Below are positions 19,902 through 28,534 of a stretch of DNA of 51,665 nt, in pieces. The position numbers were made by a program, and so were the translations under genes. Positions within the stretch are counted from its first letter, which is position 1, and every line of letters starts with the position of its first letter. This DNA is from Polaromonas sp. (GTDB lineage Bacteria; Pseudomonadota; Gammaproteobacteria; Burkholderiales; Burkholderiaceae_C): the NCBI GenBank assembly GCA_028291985.1, contig JAQGNE010000043.1, forward strand, positions 1 through 51,665. The letters run 5' to 3'. The notes under the pieces are model-generated. The model worked only from the letters and a program-made list of their open reading frames with translations, was not told the DNA's origin and did no database searches.

Positions 19902-21155
19902 ATGAACACATTACACACGCCGAGCCGGGCCGCACGCGCCGACACCACGATGGCTTTCAACATGACGTTGCTGAGTCATCATGAGCTGGAAGGTTTTGGC
20001 GGTCTGGGCGAAGGCATTGCCATGCAACTTACCGCCGATGGCCGGCGCATCCTGTGGCTGGCGCATGAAGCCGCTCCCAAAAACTTTACCGGCGTGGACG
20101 TGACCGACCCACGCCAGCCGCGCGTGATCGTGCAGACGGAACTGCCGCATATGAAGGTGCGCTCCAACTCGCTCGACGTTTCCGGCAACCTGATGGCAGT
20201 GGCCTATCAGTGTCAGGTGCCGGGCATGAAGCCTGCCGGTTTTGACCTGTTCGACATCAGCATTCCCGAACAGCCGCGGCTGATCTCGCATTTCGACTGC
20301 TCCGGGCCTTATTCTCGCGGCGTGCATGCCCTGTGGTTTGTCGATGGATGCTTTGTGCACATGGCTTCGGGCGCACCCGACTTTCAGCCGCACAACCCGC
20401 TGGATGACCAGTTCTACCGCATCATTGATGTGCGCGACCCGGCCCGTCCGGTTGAAGCCGGGCGTTGGTGGTTTCCAGGCACGCGCGTGGGTGACACGAC
20501 ACCGCAGCCACCACGGCTACCCGCGAAGTTCGACACCGGATTTCGTACCCACAACACCAACGTGTTTCCCCAGCGCCCGGACCGTGCTTACGTCGGGTAC
20601 ATCGACGGCGGCGCAGTGGTACTCGATATCTCGGACATGGCAACGCCCAAGGTGGTATCGAAGTGGAACCATTCCCCGCCATTTAACGGTTTCACGCATA
20701 CGGTATTGCCGCTTTTCGACCGCGGCCTATGGATCGTGAGCGATGAATGTGTGCAGGACAACGGAGCCGACTGGCCCAAACTGGTCTGGGTGGTGGACGC
20801 ACGCAACGAATCCAATCCGGTCCCAATCAGCACTTTTCCGGCACCGCCATTTGATGCCTTTGCCCAGCGAGGCGGGCGTTTTGGTGCGCACAACCTGCAT
20901 GAGAATCTGCCCGGCCCGGCTTCATTCAGATCGGACACCATCATCATCGGTACTTTCTTCAACGCAGGCGTGCGGGTGTACGACACCCGTAACCCTTACC
21001 AGGTGCAGGAGATCGCCTATTACGTACCCGGGGCGCCGCAACTCTCGCCGGTGGGCGCGGTGCAGCTCAACGATGTCCATGTGGATGAAAACCGCATCGT
21101 CTACACCGTGGACCGCTTTACCGGCGGGCTGTATGTGCTCGAGATGGATGTCTGA
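19902..21155 (+). CDS. LVIVD-repeat beta-propeller protein
   Basis: 417 residues without a signal peptide. The chain shows repeated blade-like units of the form GVDVTDPRQPRV, FDLFDISIPEQPRLI, YRIIDVRDPARPVEAG, VVLDISDMATPKVVSKW and VRVYDTRNPYQVQEIAYY, as in LVIVD repeat propellers. The His-rich surroundings (FNGFTHTVLPLF, GAHNLHEN, QLNDVHVDE) could bind a metal or substrate, and proteins of this type are sometimes annotated as selenium-binding-like or lactonase-like. It lies 85 bases after the IclR gene and 26 before the COG0523 GTPase, so it belongs to the island. I do not assign an enzyme activity. Confidence 0.72.
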   Translation: MNTLHTPSRAARADTTMAFNMTLLSHHELEGFGGLGEGIAMQLTADGRRILWLAHEAAPKNFTGVDVTDPRQPRVIVQTELPHMKVRSNSLDVSGNLMAVAYQCQVPGMKPAGFDLFDISIPEQPRLISHFDCSGPYSRGVHALWFVDGCFVHMASGAPDFQPHNPLDDQFYRIIDVRDPARPVEAGRWWFPGTRVGDTTPQPPRLPAKFDTGFRTHNTNVFPQRPDRAYVGYIDGGAVVLDISDMATPKVVSKWNHSPPFNGFTHTVLPLFDRGLWIVSDECVQDNGADWPKLVWVVDARNESNPVPISTFPAPPFDAFAQRGGRFGAHNLHENLPGPASFRSDTIIIGTFFNAGVRVYDTRNPYQVQEIAYYVPGAPQLSPVGAVQLNDVHVDENRIVYTVDRFTGGLYVLEMDV

Positions 21156-21181
21156 CGCTGAAGGACTGCGAGGCCTAGACG

Positions 21182-22237
21182 ATGAACAATTCAGAGCGGG
21201 AACCCTTGGCAGGCAAGCTGCCCATTACGCTGATCACCGGTTTTCTGGGCAGTGGTAAAACCACTTTGCTGTCGCGTCTGCTCAAGCATGAGGGAATGAA
21301 CCGGGCTGCAGTTGTGATCAATGAAATTGGCGAGATCGGCATAGACCACGACCTGGTGGAGGTTTCTTCCGAGAACATCACCCTGCTGGCCAACGGCTGT
21401 ATTTGCTGCACAGTGCGCACTGACCTGCAAGAGACCCTGCGCGACTTGTTTGGCAAGCGCCGCGCCGGGCAGATCCCGGATTTTGACCGGGTGATCGTCG
21501 AGACGACAGGCTTGGCTGACCCGGCACCTGTTGTGCAGACCCTTGTGAGCGACACCATGCTCAGCGCCCATTACCGCCTTGACGGCATCATCACGCTGGT
21601 CGACGCGGTCAACGGGCCAGCGCAATTGGACACGCAAGCCGAGGCCCAGAAGCAGGTGGCCCTGGCAGACCGTGTGCTCATCACCAAGACCGATCTGGTT
21701 GACGCCCCACAGGCAGCTCGGCTGATAGATCGCATCGCTGCCATTAACCGAAGCGCGACGATCCGAACCGTGCTCAACGGCGAGATTGATCCTTCAGAAG
21801 TGACCGGCATTGGCTTGACCAGCTCCCGCGCCGGCCCGCACACCCTGCGTTTTCTGGGTGAGACGGGCACTGCGGGCGTCGGCTCGCTGGTGTTTCCGAT
21901 GCAGTCGGGTACTGCGCATATGGCAGGCATCCAAACCCTGTCGCTGCGCTTTGACAGGCCCTTCACCTGGGCGGCGTTTTCAGCGGCCATGGAGTTGCTG
22001 ACGTCCATGCGCGGCGCTGATCTGCTGCGCGTGAAAGGTATCGTCAACGTCGATGAGCATCCTGTGGTGGTTCAGTGCGTCCAGCATATTTTTCATCCGC
22101 CGATCAGGATGGACAGATGGCCCAGCGCTGATACCGGCACGCGGCTGGTTTTCATTACCCGCAACATTCCCGAAAACGTGATCTGCGGGTTGTTCCATGC
22201 GGTCAGCGAGGTGGCCGTAGCGGGCAGCCCCCACTGA
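21182..22237 (+). CDS. COG0523 / CobW-family GTPase, candidate metallochaperone
   Basis: 351 residues. Walker A is GFLGSGKTT at 20-28; the metal-binding CxCC motif is at C73/C75/C76 (NGCICC); the guanine-specificity motif TKTD follows near residue 164; the C-terminal CobW domain ends with the DRWPSADTGTRLVFITRN segment. Family members are cytosolic GTPases that deliver zinc, cobalt or iron to client enzymes (for example nitrile hydratase activators, ZNG1). Here it ends an island that encodes at least one clear metal-dependent amidohydrolase and two deacetylase-fold enzymes, so delivery of metal to one of them is a reasonable inference. A general zinc-homeostasis role is the alternative. Confidence 0.88.
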   Translation: MNNSEREPLAGKLPITLITGFLGSGKTTLLSRLLKHEGMNRAAVVINEIGEIGIDHDLVEVSSENITLLANGCICCTVRTDLQETLRDLFGKRRAGQIPDFDRVIVETTGLADPAPVVQTLVSDTMLSAHYRLDGIITLVDAVNGPAQLDTQAEAQKQVALADRVLITKTDLVDAPQAARLIDRIAAINRSATIRTVLNGEIDPSEVTGIGLTSSRAGPHTLRFLGETGTAGVGSLVFPMQSGTAHMAGIQTLSLRFDRPFTWAAFSAAMELLTSMRGADLLRVKGIVNVDEHPVVVQCVQHIFHPPIRMDRWPSADTGTRLVFITRNIPENVICGLFHAVSEVAVAGSPH

Positions 22238-22375
22238 GCGGCAAGCGCCGCCAGGATACCGCGGTCTGTTTCGCTCCGTGCATACGCTCGTCGCGCACTC
22301 GATGCGGCGTGCATACAAAACGCAGCGTGTCGTCTGCGGCCTGATCAGGGCTGGACCAACGATCCCTTGTCTGTT

Positions 22376-22394
22376 GCTATCTATAAGATAGCTG
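22376..22394 (+). repeat. Dispersed GCTAT-N7-ATAGCTG repeat, copy 2
   Basis: Intergenic copy between the convergent GTPase and comM genes, followed by CAGCCCA-TATTTGT-TGGGCTG (22398-22418), a further perfect 7-base inverted repeat that may act as a transcription stop in either direction. Confidence 0.7.
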
Positions 22395-22437
22395 AAGCAG
22401 CCCATATTTGTTGGGCTGGATGGCGGTTTGATTACAT

Positions 22438-23973
22438 TTAATGGGCTGCTTTCAACGCGCGCCGGTACTGCACCGCCTCGGCCACATGATGGAGCTGCAC
22501 GGTTGATGCACCCGCCAAGTCGGCAATCGTGCGCGCAACCTTCAGGCAGCGGTGAATGCTGCGGCCCGACCAGCCCAGCCGTGCCGCAGCCGTGTTGAGA
22601 AACTTGGCTGCCGCTTCGTCCAGCCGGCATTGCTCGTCAATGGCCTGGCCTTCCAGCGCCTGGTTGGTGCTGCGCTGTCGGGTCTGAGCCCGTTCGCGCG
22701 CCTCGATCACGCGTTGCCGTATCGCCGCGCTCGCTTCCCCGGCCGGTGCGTTGACCAGCTCGTTGGCCGCAAGCGCGCCCACCTCGACATGCAGGTCGAT
22801 CCGGTCCAGCAGCGGGCCGCTGAGCTTGCCCTGGTAGCGCGACACCTGGTCGGGCGAGCAGCGGCAGGCGCGCAAGCCAGAGCCCAGGTAGCCGCAAGGG
22901 CAGGGGTTCATCGCAGCAACCAGCTGGAAGCGGGCCGGAAACTCGGCCCGCTGCGCCGCGCGTGAAATCGTGATGCGGCCCGACTCCAGCGGCTCGCGCA
23001 AGGCCTCCAGAGCGGCCCTGGGGAACTCGGGCAGCTCATCAAGAAACAGCACGCCGCGGTGCGCCAGCGATATCTCGCCCGGCCGCGGTGGAGAGCCGCC
23101 ACCGACCAGCGCGACGGCGCTTGCGGTGTGGTGCGGCGAGCAGGTCGGCCGGATGGCCCATTGGTCGATCGAAAACCGCCCGCCCAAGGAAGCTACAGCG
23201 GCGCTTTCAAGCGCCTCGTCGGTGGTCATGGGCGGCAGCAAGCCGGCAAAGCGCTGCGCCAGCATCGACTTGCCGGAGCCAGGAGCGCCCATCATCAGGA
23301 CGCTATGGCCACCCGCAGCAGCAATTTCGAGCGCGCGGCGCGCGCCGGCCTGGCCCTTCACATCGGCCATGTCGGCATAGGCGCCAGGCAGCGCCGGCCG
23401 CACCGCCTCCACCCGGCGCCAGCCGTCGGCGGGCTCCGGCGGCACATCGCCGGGCAGAAATTGGCGCACTACATCCAGCAGGTGCTGCGCCTGGTAAATG
23501 GTTGCGCCGGGCACCAGCCCCGCCTCCTGGGCGCTGGTTTCCGGAAGCACCAGGCGCGGGATGTGGTCTGCGTCCGCGCTGGCCAGCGCAAGACTCATGG
23601 CCAGCGCGCCGCGAACCGGCCGCAAGTCCCCACCCAAAGACAATTCACCGGCGAATTCGTAGCCTTCCAACTTTTTCGCGTCAATCTGCCCGCTGGCCGC
23701 CAGGATACCCAGCGCAATCGGCAGGTCGAAGCGGCCGGAATCCTTGGGCAGGTCTGCTGGCGCCAGATTAACTGTGATTCTCTTGTTGCCCGGAAACTCA
23801 AGCCCGGCGTTCTGGATGGCCGAACGCACCCGCTCGCGCGCTTCCTTGACCTCGGTTTCCGCCAGTCCGACCAGGGTGAAGCTGGGCAGGCCATTGGCCA
23901 GATGCACCTCTACGCACACCGGCCGGGCTTCCAGGCCCAATAAGGCGCGGCTGTGCACTAAAGCAAGACTCAT
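22438..23973 (-). CDS. comM: ComM/YifB-family Mg-chelatase-like AAA+ ATPase
   Basis: 511 residues from the ATG at 23973; the longer frame to 24039 lacks similarity. N-terminal Lon-like domain (SLALVHSRALLGLEARPVCVEVHL), Walker A GAPGSGKSM, Walker B VLFLDELPEF, the NPCPCGYLG cysteine segment and a C-terminal Mg-chelatase helical domain (GWSGRSIHRCLKVARTIADL). Family knowledge: ComM is a hexameric helicase that promotes branch migration of incoming single-stranded DNA in natural transformation, and is also found in bacteria not known to be competent. It is convergent with the COG0523 gene and divergent from glnK. It appears intact. Confidence 0.93.
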   Translation of the reverse strand: MSLALVHSRALLGLEARPVCVEVHLANGLPSFTLVGLAETEVKEARERVRSAIQNAGLEFPGNKRITVNLAPADLPKDSGRFDLPIALGILAASGQIDAKKLEGYEFAGELSLGGDLRPVRGALAMSLALASADADHIPRLVLPETSAQEAGLVPGATIYQAQHLLDVVRQFLPGDVPPEPADGWRRVEAVRPALPGAYADMADVKGQAGARRALEIAAAGGHSVLMMGAPGSGKSMLAQRFAGLLPPMTTDEALESAAVASLGGRFSIDQWAIRPTCSPHHTASAVALVGGGSPPRPGEISLAHRGVLFLDELPEFPRAALEALREPLESGRITISRAAQRAEFPARFQLVAAMNPCPCGYLGSGLRACRCSPDQVSRYQGKLSGPLLDRIDLHVEVGALAANELVNAPAGEASAAIRQRVIEARERAQTRQRSTNQALEGQAIDEQCRLDEAAAKFLNTAAARLGWSGRSIHRCLKVARTIADLAGASTVQLHHVAEAVQYRRALKAAH

Positions 23974-23993
23974 TCGACCACTCCCTGGCGATT

Positions 23994-24010
23994 TGCACCA
24001 AATACGTGCG
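23994..24010. promoter_or_regulatory. NtrC-like enhancer site
   Basis: TGCACCAAATACGTGCG: a GCAC-N7-GTGC inverted repeat with the spacing of the NtrC consensus (TGCACC-N5-GGTGCA), about 100 bases upstream of the sigma-54 promoter and just outside the comM start. Confidence 0.5.
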
Positions 24011-24098
24011 TTTTCATCGTTTGCTGAACTCTGATGCACCCGCGCATGAGATCAGTGCGCCACATCCCTAACGTCCGGATACACCTGAAGGCCTGATT

Positions 24099-24114
24099 TG
24101 GCACGGTACGTGCT
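24099..24114 (+). promoter_or_regulatory. Sigma-54 promoter of glnK-amtB
   Basis: TGGCACGGTACGTGCT fits the -24/-12 consensus: GG, ten bases, GC. It is oriented toward glnK. glnK-amtB is classically transcribed by sigma-54 RNA polymerase with NtrC under nitrogen limitation. Confidence 0.75.
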
Positions 24115-24220
24115 AACACAAGCTCGTCAAGTTAACAAAGCCTGCGGCTCCTGGATGAGCCGGCGCCGGTCACATCATCGCCGAACAGCTCTGCTGGCGG
24201 GGTGTTGGCAAACCCTGTAA

Positions 24221-24616
<396 letters not shown>

Positions 24617-24655
24617 AGCGTGCGCACCACAAGCCATCAAAAAGAGAACACAGAC

Positions 24656-26176
24656 ATGAAAAAACTATTTGCCTCCCTGGTCCTTGGGCTGAGTTTGCTG
24701 GGCGCTGGTACGGCCGTGCTGGCGCAGGCCTCTGCTGCTGCGCCCGCTGCTTCGGCGCCCGCAGACGCTGCAGCGACTCCGGCGGCGGCTGCTGCTCCCG
24801 CAGCCGCGCCAGCGCCTGCTGCCGCAGCACCTGCTGCACCCGTGCCCAACAAGGGCGACACCGCCTGGATGATGCTGTCCACCATCTTGGTGATCCTGAT
24901 GACGGTTCCCGGCCTGGCGCTGTTCTACGGCGGCCTGGTGCGCAGCAAGAACATGCTGTCGGTGCTGATGCAGGTCCTGGTCACCTTCTCGATGATCGTC
25001 GTGCTCTGGTTCATCTACGGCTACAGCCTGGCGTTCACCGAAGGCAATGCCTTCTTCGGCGGGTTCGACCGTTTGTTCATGAAGGGCATCTGGGACAACG
25101 CTGCCGGTACCTTTGCCAACGCGGCCACCTTCAGCAAAGGCGTGGTCATTCCCGAGATCGTGTTCGCCGCCTTCCAGGCCACTTTTGCCGGTATCACCTG
25201 CTCGCTGATCGTCGGCGCGTTTGCCGAGCGGATCAAGTTCTCCGCTGTGCTGCTCTTCATGGTCATCTGGTTCACCTTCAGCTATGCACCAATGGCCCAC
25301 ATGGTCTGGTTCTGGATGGGCCCTGACGCCTACACCGGCAAGGAAGTCATTGATGCGATGAACGGCAAGGCCGGCTATATCTGGCAGACCGGCGCGCTGG
25401 ACTTTGCGGGCGGCACTGTGGTGCACATCAATGCAGCGGTGGCTGGTCTGGTGGGCGCGTACGTCATCGGCAAGCGCATCGGCTACGGCCGGGAATCGAT
25501 GGCACCGCACAGCCTGACGCTGACGATGGTCGGTGCTGCGCTGCTGTGGGTGGGCTGGTTCGGCTTCAATGCCGGTTCTGCACTGGAGGCAAACGGCTTC
25601 GCCGCGCTGGCTTTCGTCAACACGCTGGGTGCCACTGCGGCTGCGGTGCTGGCGTGGTGTGTGGGCGAGGCGCTGATGCGCGGCAAGGCATCGATGCTGG
25701 GCGCGGCTTCCGGTGCGGTTGCAGGCCTGGTGGCCATCACGCCAGCGGCCGGCAACGTCGGTATCGGCGGCGGGCTGGTCATCGGCGCGGTTGCCGGCTT
25801 TGCCTGCCTGTGGGGTGTGAACGGTCTGAAGAAAATGCTGGGCGCCGATGATTCGCTCGACGTGTTCGGCGTGCATGGTATCGGCGGCATCGTCGGCGCG
25901 CTGCTGACCGGCATTTTCAATTCGCCCAACCTTGGTGGCCCGAGCGCCGTGGCTGACTGGAGCACGGTGACCATGGTGGCTGCCGCTGACTATTCCATCG
26001 CATCACAGGTCTGGATCCAGGCCAAGGCCGTGCTGATCACCGTGGTGTGGTCGGGCGTGGTCTCGTTCATCGCCTACAAGATTGTTGACCTGACCATCGG
26101 TCTGCGCGTCAGCGAAGAAGATGAGCGCGAAGGCCTTGACATCACCTCGCACGGTGAAACCGCGTACCACAGCTAA
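24656..26176 (+). CDS. amtB: Ammonium transporter AmtB with long Ala/Pro-rich N-terminal segment
   Basis: 506 residues from the ATG at 24656, longer than E. coli AmtB (428). A signal peptide (MKKLFASLVLGLSLLGAG, cleavage near VLAQA) is followed by about 40 residues of almost pure Ala/Pro/Ser before the first channel helix at DTAWMMLSTI. The pore histidines are in GGTVVHINAA and VFGVHGIGG, the twin-His motif of Amt channels, and the C-terminal segment RVSEEDEREGLDITSHGE is the conserved tail that contacts GlnK. It conducts ammonia/ammonium across the inner membrane. It is co-transcribed with glnK and closed by a terminator at 26270-26303. Confidence 0.96.
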   Translation: MKKLFASLVLGLSLLGAGTAVLAQASAAAPAASAPADAAATPAAAAAPAAAPAPAAAAPAAPVPNKGDTAWMMLSTILVILMTVPGLALFYGGLVRSKNMLSVLMQVLVTFSMIVVLWFIYGYSLAFTEGNAFFGGFDRLFMKGIWDNAAGTFANAATFSKGVVIPEIVFAAFQATFAGITCSLIVGAFAERIKFSAVLLFMVIWFTFSYAPMAHMVWFWMGPDAYTGKEVIDAMNGKAGYIWQTGALDFAGGTVVHINAAVAGLVGAYVIGKRIGYGRESMAPHSLTLTMVGAALLWVGWFGFNAGSALEANGFAALAFVNTLGATAAAVLAWCVGEALMRGKASMLGAASGAVAGLVAITPAAGNVGIGGGLVIGAVAGFACLWGVNGLKKMLGADDSLDVFGVHGIGGIVGALLTGIFNSPNLGGPSAVADWSTVTMVAAADYSIASQVWIQAKAVLITVVWSGVVSFIAYKIVDLTIGLRVSEEDEREGLDITSHGETAYHS

Positions 26177-26269
26177 CAGCAGCTGCCGTTGGGCCGCTGC
26201 ATGAATAGCCGGGCTTCCTGAACGTCTCGGGAGGTCCGGCTGGTTTGAGAGAGTCTCCTTTGGATGTTC

Positions 26270-26303
26270 GGCCCATCTGCGTCAAGCGGGTGGGCCTTTT
26301 TTT
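26270..26303 (+). terminator. Rho-independent terminator after amtB
   Basis: GGCCCA (26270-26275) pairs with TGGGCC (26291-26296), followed directly by seven T (26297-26303). It is the clearest terminator on this side of the window. Confidence 0.8.
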
Positions 26304-26372
26304 GTTCAAGGCCAGGGCTTTGGCCTGCAAGCAGGCGGGCCGGTTGCGCTCCCGACCTGCACCAGACGTTTC

Positions 26373-26378
26373 TAGAAT
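26373..26378 (+). promoter_or_regulatory. Candidate -10 box (TAGAAT) for leaderless SMP-30 gene
   Basis: TAGAAT ends six bases before the ATG at 26385, the same spacing as at 8344 and 27390. No convincing -35 was found. Confidence 0.3.
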
Positions 26379-26384
26379 GAAGCC

Positions 26385-27320
26385 ATGAACTGGCAGACCG
26401 TTACCCCACAGCCCGACGAACTTGGCGAATCTCCTTTTTGGCACCCCGATGAGCAGATGCTCTACTGGGTAGACATTCCCGGCAAGCAAATCAGGCGCCT
26501 GAATATTTTCATCGGCACGGTGCAAAGCTGGGCCATGCCTTCCGAGCCGGGTTGCATCGCGCCCGCGCGCGCCACAGGCCCTCGCGCGGACAGCACCGGC
26601 CTCGTGATCGCCTTGCGGGACGGCATTTACCGAGCGCGTGAATGGGGCGGTGCGCTGCAGTGCCTCGCGCCCGCCACCCATGACACCGCCACCACGCGCT
26701 TCAACGATGGCAAGGCAGACCCGGCCGGGCGCTTCTGGGCGGGCAGCATGTATGAACCGCGTACTGCCCCACTGGCCGAGCTGTATTCGCTGGACGCGCG
26801 CAGCGGCAAGGTGCCCACGCTAGCGCGCATGGCGGGCGACGCCACCATTGCCAACGGCCTGGGCTGGTCGCCCGACAACAGGCAGGTGTACTGGGCCGAT
26901 ACCGGCACCCACACGATCCGTGTGTGGGACTGGAACATGCAGACCAACGCCATGAGCGGTGGCCGCGTCTTCAGGCAATGGCCGGGCAAGCCCGACGGCT
27001 GGAAGCCTGGCGATGCCGGCTACGGCGGCCGGCCGGACGGCTGCGCGGTAGATATCCAGGGCAACTACTGGGTTGCCATGTTCGAGGGTGCGCGTGTGCT
27101 GCAGCTGTCGCCCGCCGGCGATGTGCTGGCCGATATTGCGGTGCCCGCCCGCTGCCCGACCATGCCGTGCTTTGGCGGTGACGACCTCAAGACGCTCTAC
27201 CTCACCACGGCGCGCCATGGCCGGCCGCATGGCGAGCTCGCGCAGTACCCGGACTCCGGCTGCGTCTTCAGCATGCGGGTTGACGTGCCCGGCCTGCCGG
27301 TCAATTACTTCAGGGACTGA
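26385..27320 (+). CDS. SMP-30/gluconolactonase-family sugar lactonase
   Basis: 311 residues, a six-bladed propeller of the SMP-30/LRE type. The metal ligands expected in the family are present: Glu in GESPFWHPD near residue 15, Asn and Asp in TIANGLGWSPD, and Asp in GRPDGCAVD. Family members are cytosolic or periplasmic calcium or zinc lactonases that open gluconolactone, L-arabinonolactone and related sugar lactones. There is no signal peptide. It precedes glcE by 81 bases on the same strand, but since both genes have their own -10-like box they may be separate units. Substrate specificity is not readable. Confidence 0.88.
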   Translation: MNWQTVTPQPDELGESPFWHPDEQMLYWVDIPGKQIRRLNIFIGTVQSWAMPSEPGCIAPARATGPRADSTGLVIALRDGIYRAREWGGALQCLAPATHDTATTRFNDGKADPAGRFWAGSMYEPRTAPLAELYSLDARSGKVPTLARMAGDATIANGLGWSPDNRQVYWADTGTHTIRVWDWNMQTNAMSGGRVFRQWPGKPDGWKPGDAGYGGRPDGCAVDIQGNYWVAMFEGARVLQLSPAGDVLADIAVPARCPTMPCFGGDDLKTLYLTTARHGRPHGELAQYPDSGCVFSMRVDVPGLPVNYFRD

Positions 27321-27389
27321 GCGTCCGGGCGTTAGAAATCTGCACGGCTGGCGTTCAAAAATATCAAAACCCCCGAAGTCGTAGCCGCG

Positions 27390-27395
27390 TAACAT
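27390..27395 (+). promoter_or_regulatory. Candidate -10 box (TAACAT) for leaderless glcE
   Basis: TAACAT ends six bases before the glcE ATG at 27402. It matches the spacing of two other genes in the window. It is weaker than TAAAAT. Confidence 0.25.
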
Positions 27396-27401
27396 CGCGC
27401 C

Positions 27402-28514
27402 ATGATTCGAGATTCCGACCCCCTTGCCCACTTGATAAACCAGGTGCGCACCGCTGCCGGCACGGGCCAGCCACTGCGTATTCGCGGTGGCGGTACCAAG
27501 GATTTTTACGGCCAAGCGCTGCAGGGCGATCTGCTCGACACCACATGGCTGCGCGGTGTGGTCAGCTACGAACCGAGCGAGCTGGTGATCACCATGCTGG
27601 CCGGAACGCCGCTGGTGGAGGTCGAGGCCCTGCTGGCCGAGCATGGGCAATGCCTGCCGTTTGATCCACCGCACTTTGGCACCGGCGCCGCCACCGTGGG
27701 CGGGGCAGTGGCCAGCGGCCTGGCGGGGCCGGCGCGGGCCAGCGTTGGCGGCGTGCGCGACTTCATGCTGGGTGTGCGCCTGGTCAATGGCAAGTCGGAG
27801 CACCTGACCTTTGGCGGCCAGGTCATGAAAAATGTGGCGGGCTACGACGTGTCGCGGCTGATGGCCGGGGCGCTGGGCACGCTGGGTCTTTTGACAGAAA
27901 TCAGCCTCAAGGTACTGCCCGTGGCGCCTGCAGAAGCTACGCTGCGTTTTGAATGCAGCCAGGCCCAGGCGCTGCAATGGCTCAATGCCTGGGGCGGCCA
28001 GCCCTTGCCGCTCAACGCCAGTTGCTGGGTCAACGATGCGGGTGTCGGAACGCTTTACCTGCGGCTGCGCGGCGCGGTCGCCGCGGTAGATGGGGCCTGC
28101 AAAACGCTGGGCGGTGAGAAAAAAGACAATGCCGAGGCAGCCGCCGACTGGCAGGCCTGCCGCAACCAGACCCTGCCATGGTTTGCAGAGCGCGCGCCCG
28201 GCCTGGACTTGTGGCGGCTGTCTGTGCCGCAAACGGCGCCGGTCCTCGATCTGCCGGATGAGCCGCTGATCGAGTGGCATGGCGGCCAGCGATGGGTCAG
28301 GGCCGCGGCCGAGCATGCGGCCAGCCTGCGCGCGCAAGCTGTTGCAGCAGGTGGTCATGCTACATTATTTATAGCTGATAGTCCGGGCAACAAAAGGGCT
28401 GCAGCCTGTTTCGATGCCCTAAAGCCGCCTTTGGACGCGATTCACCGCCAGCTCAAGCATGAGTTTGATCCGGCGGGCATCTTCAACCGCGGCCGCATGT
28501 CGCCCAGCTGGTAG
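27402..28514 (+). CDS. glcE: Glycolate oxidase FAD-binding subunit GlcE
   Basis: 370 residues. FAD-binding PCMH features are visible: RIRGGGTKDFYG, the YEPSELVITMLAGTPL segment, GTGAATVGGAVASGL and QVMKNVAGYDVSRLMAGALGTLG. The C-terminal ending (LKHEFDPAGIFNRGRM) is characteristic of GlcE. With GlcD and GlcF it oxidises glycolate to glyoxylate at the inner membrane. A copy of the dispersed repeat is embedded in frame at 28359-28377 and encodes extra residues (IADSPGNKRAA) near 325. The next gene is a DUF1275 membrane protein, 20 bases on, and glcF follows; glcD is not upstream. Confidence 0.93.
   Translation: MIRDSDPLAHLINQVRTAAGTGQPLRIRGGGTKDFYGQALQGDLLDTTWLRGVVSYEPSELVITMLAGTPLVEVEALLAEHGQCLPFDPPHFGTGAATVGGAVASGLAGPARASVGGVRDFMLGVRLVNGKSEHLTFGGQVMKNVAGYDVSRLMAGALGTLGLLTEISLKVLPVAPAEATLRFECSQAQALQWLNAWGGQPLPLNASCWVNDAGVGTLYLRLRGAVAAVDGACKTLGGEKKDNAEAAADWQACRNQTLPWFAERAPGLDLWRLSVPQTAPVLDLPDEPLIEWHGGQRWVRAAAEHAASLRAQAVAAGGHATLFIADSPGNKRAAACFDALKPPLDAIHRQLKHEFDPAGIFNRGRMSPSW
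28359..28377 (+). repeat. Dispersed GCTAY-N7-ATAGCTG repeat, copy 3 (inside glcE)
   Basis: GCTAC, seven bases, ATAGCTG, in frame within glcE. The tail continues to about 28410 with GGGCTGCAGCC. No stop codon is introduced. Confidence 0.65.
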
Positions 28515-28534
28515 CAGAGCATCAGGCCAGAACC

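Noticed and set aside
24665..25876. 403-residue minus-strand frame opposite amtB
   Set aside because: His/Gln/Arg-rich antisense shadow of a transmembrane channel gene.
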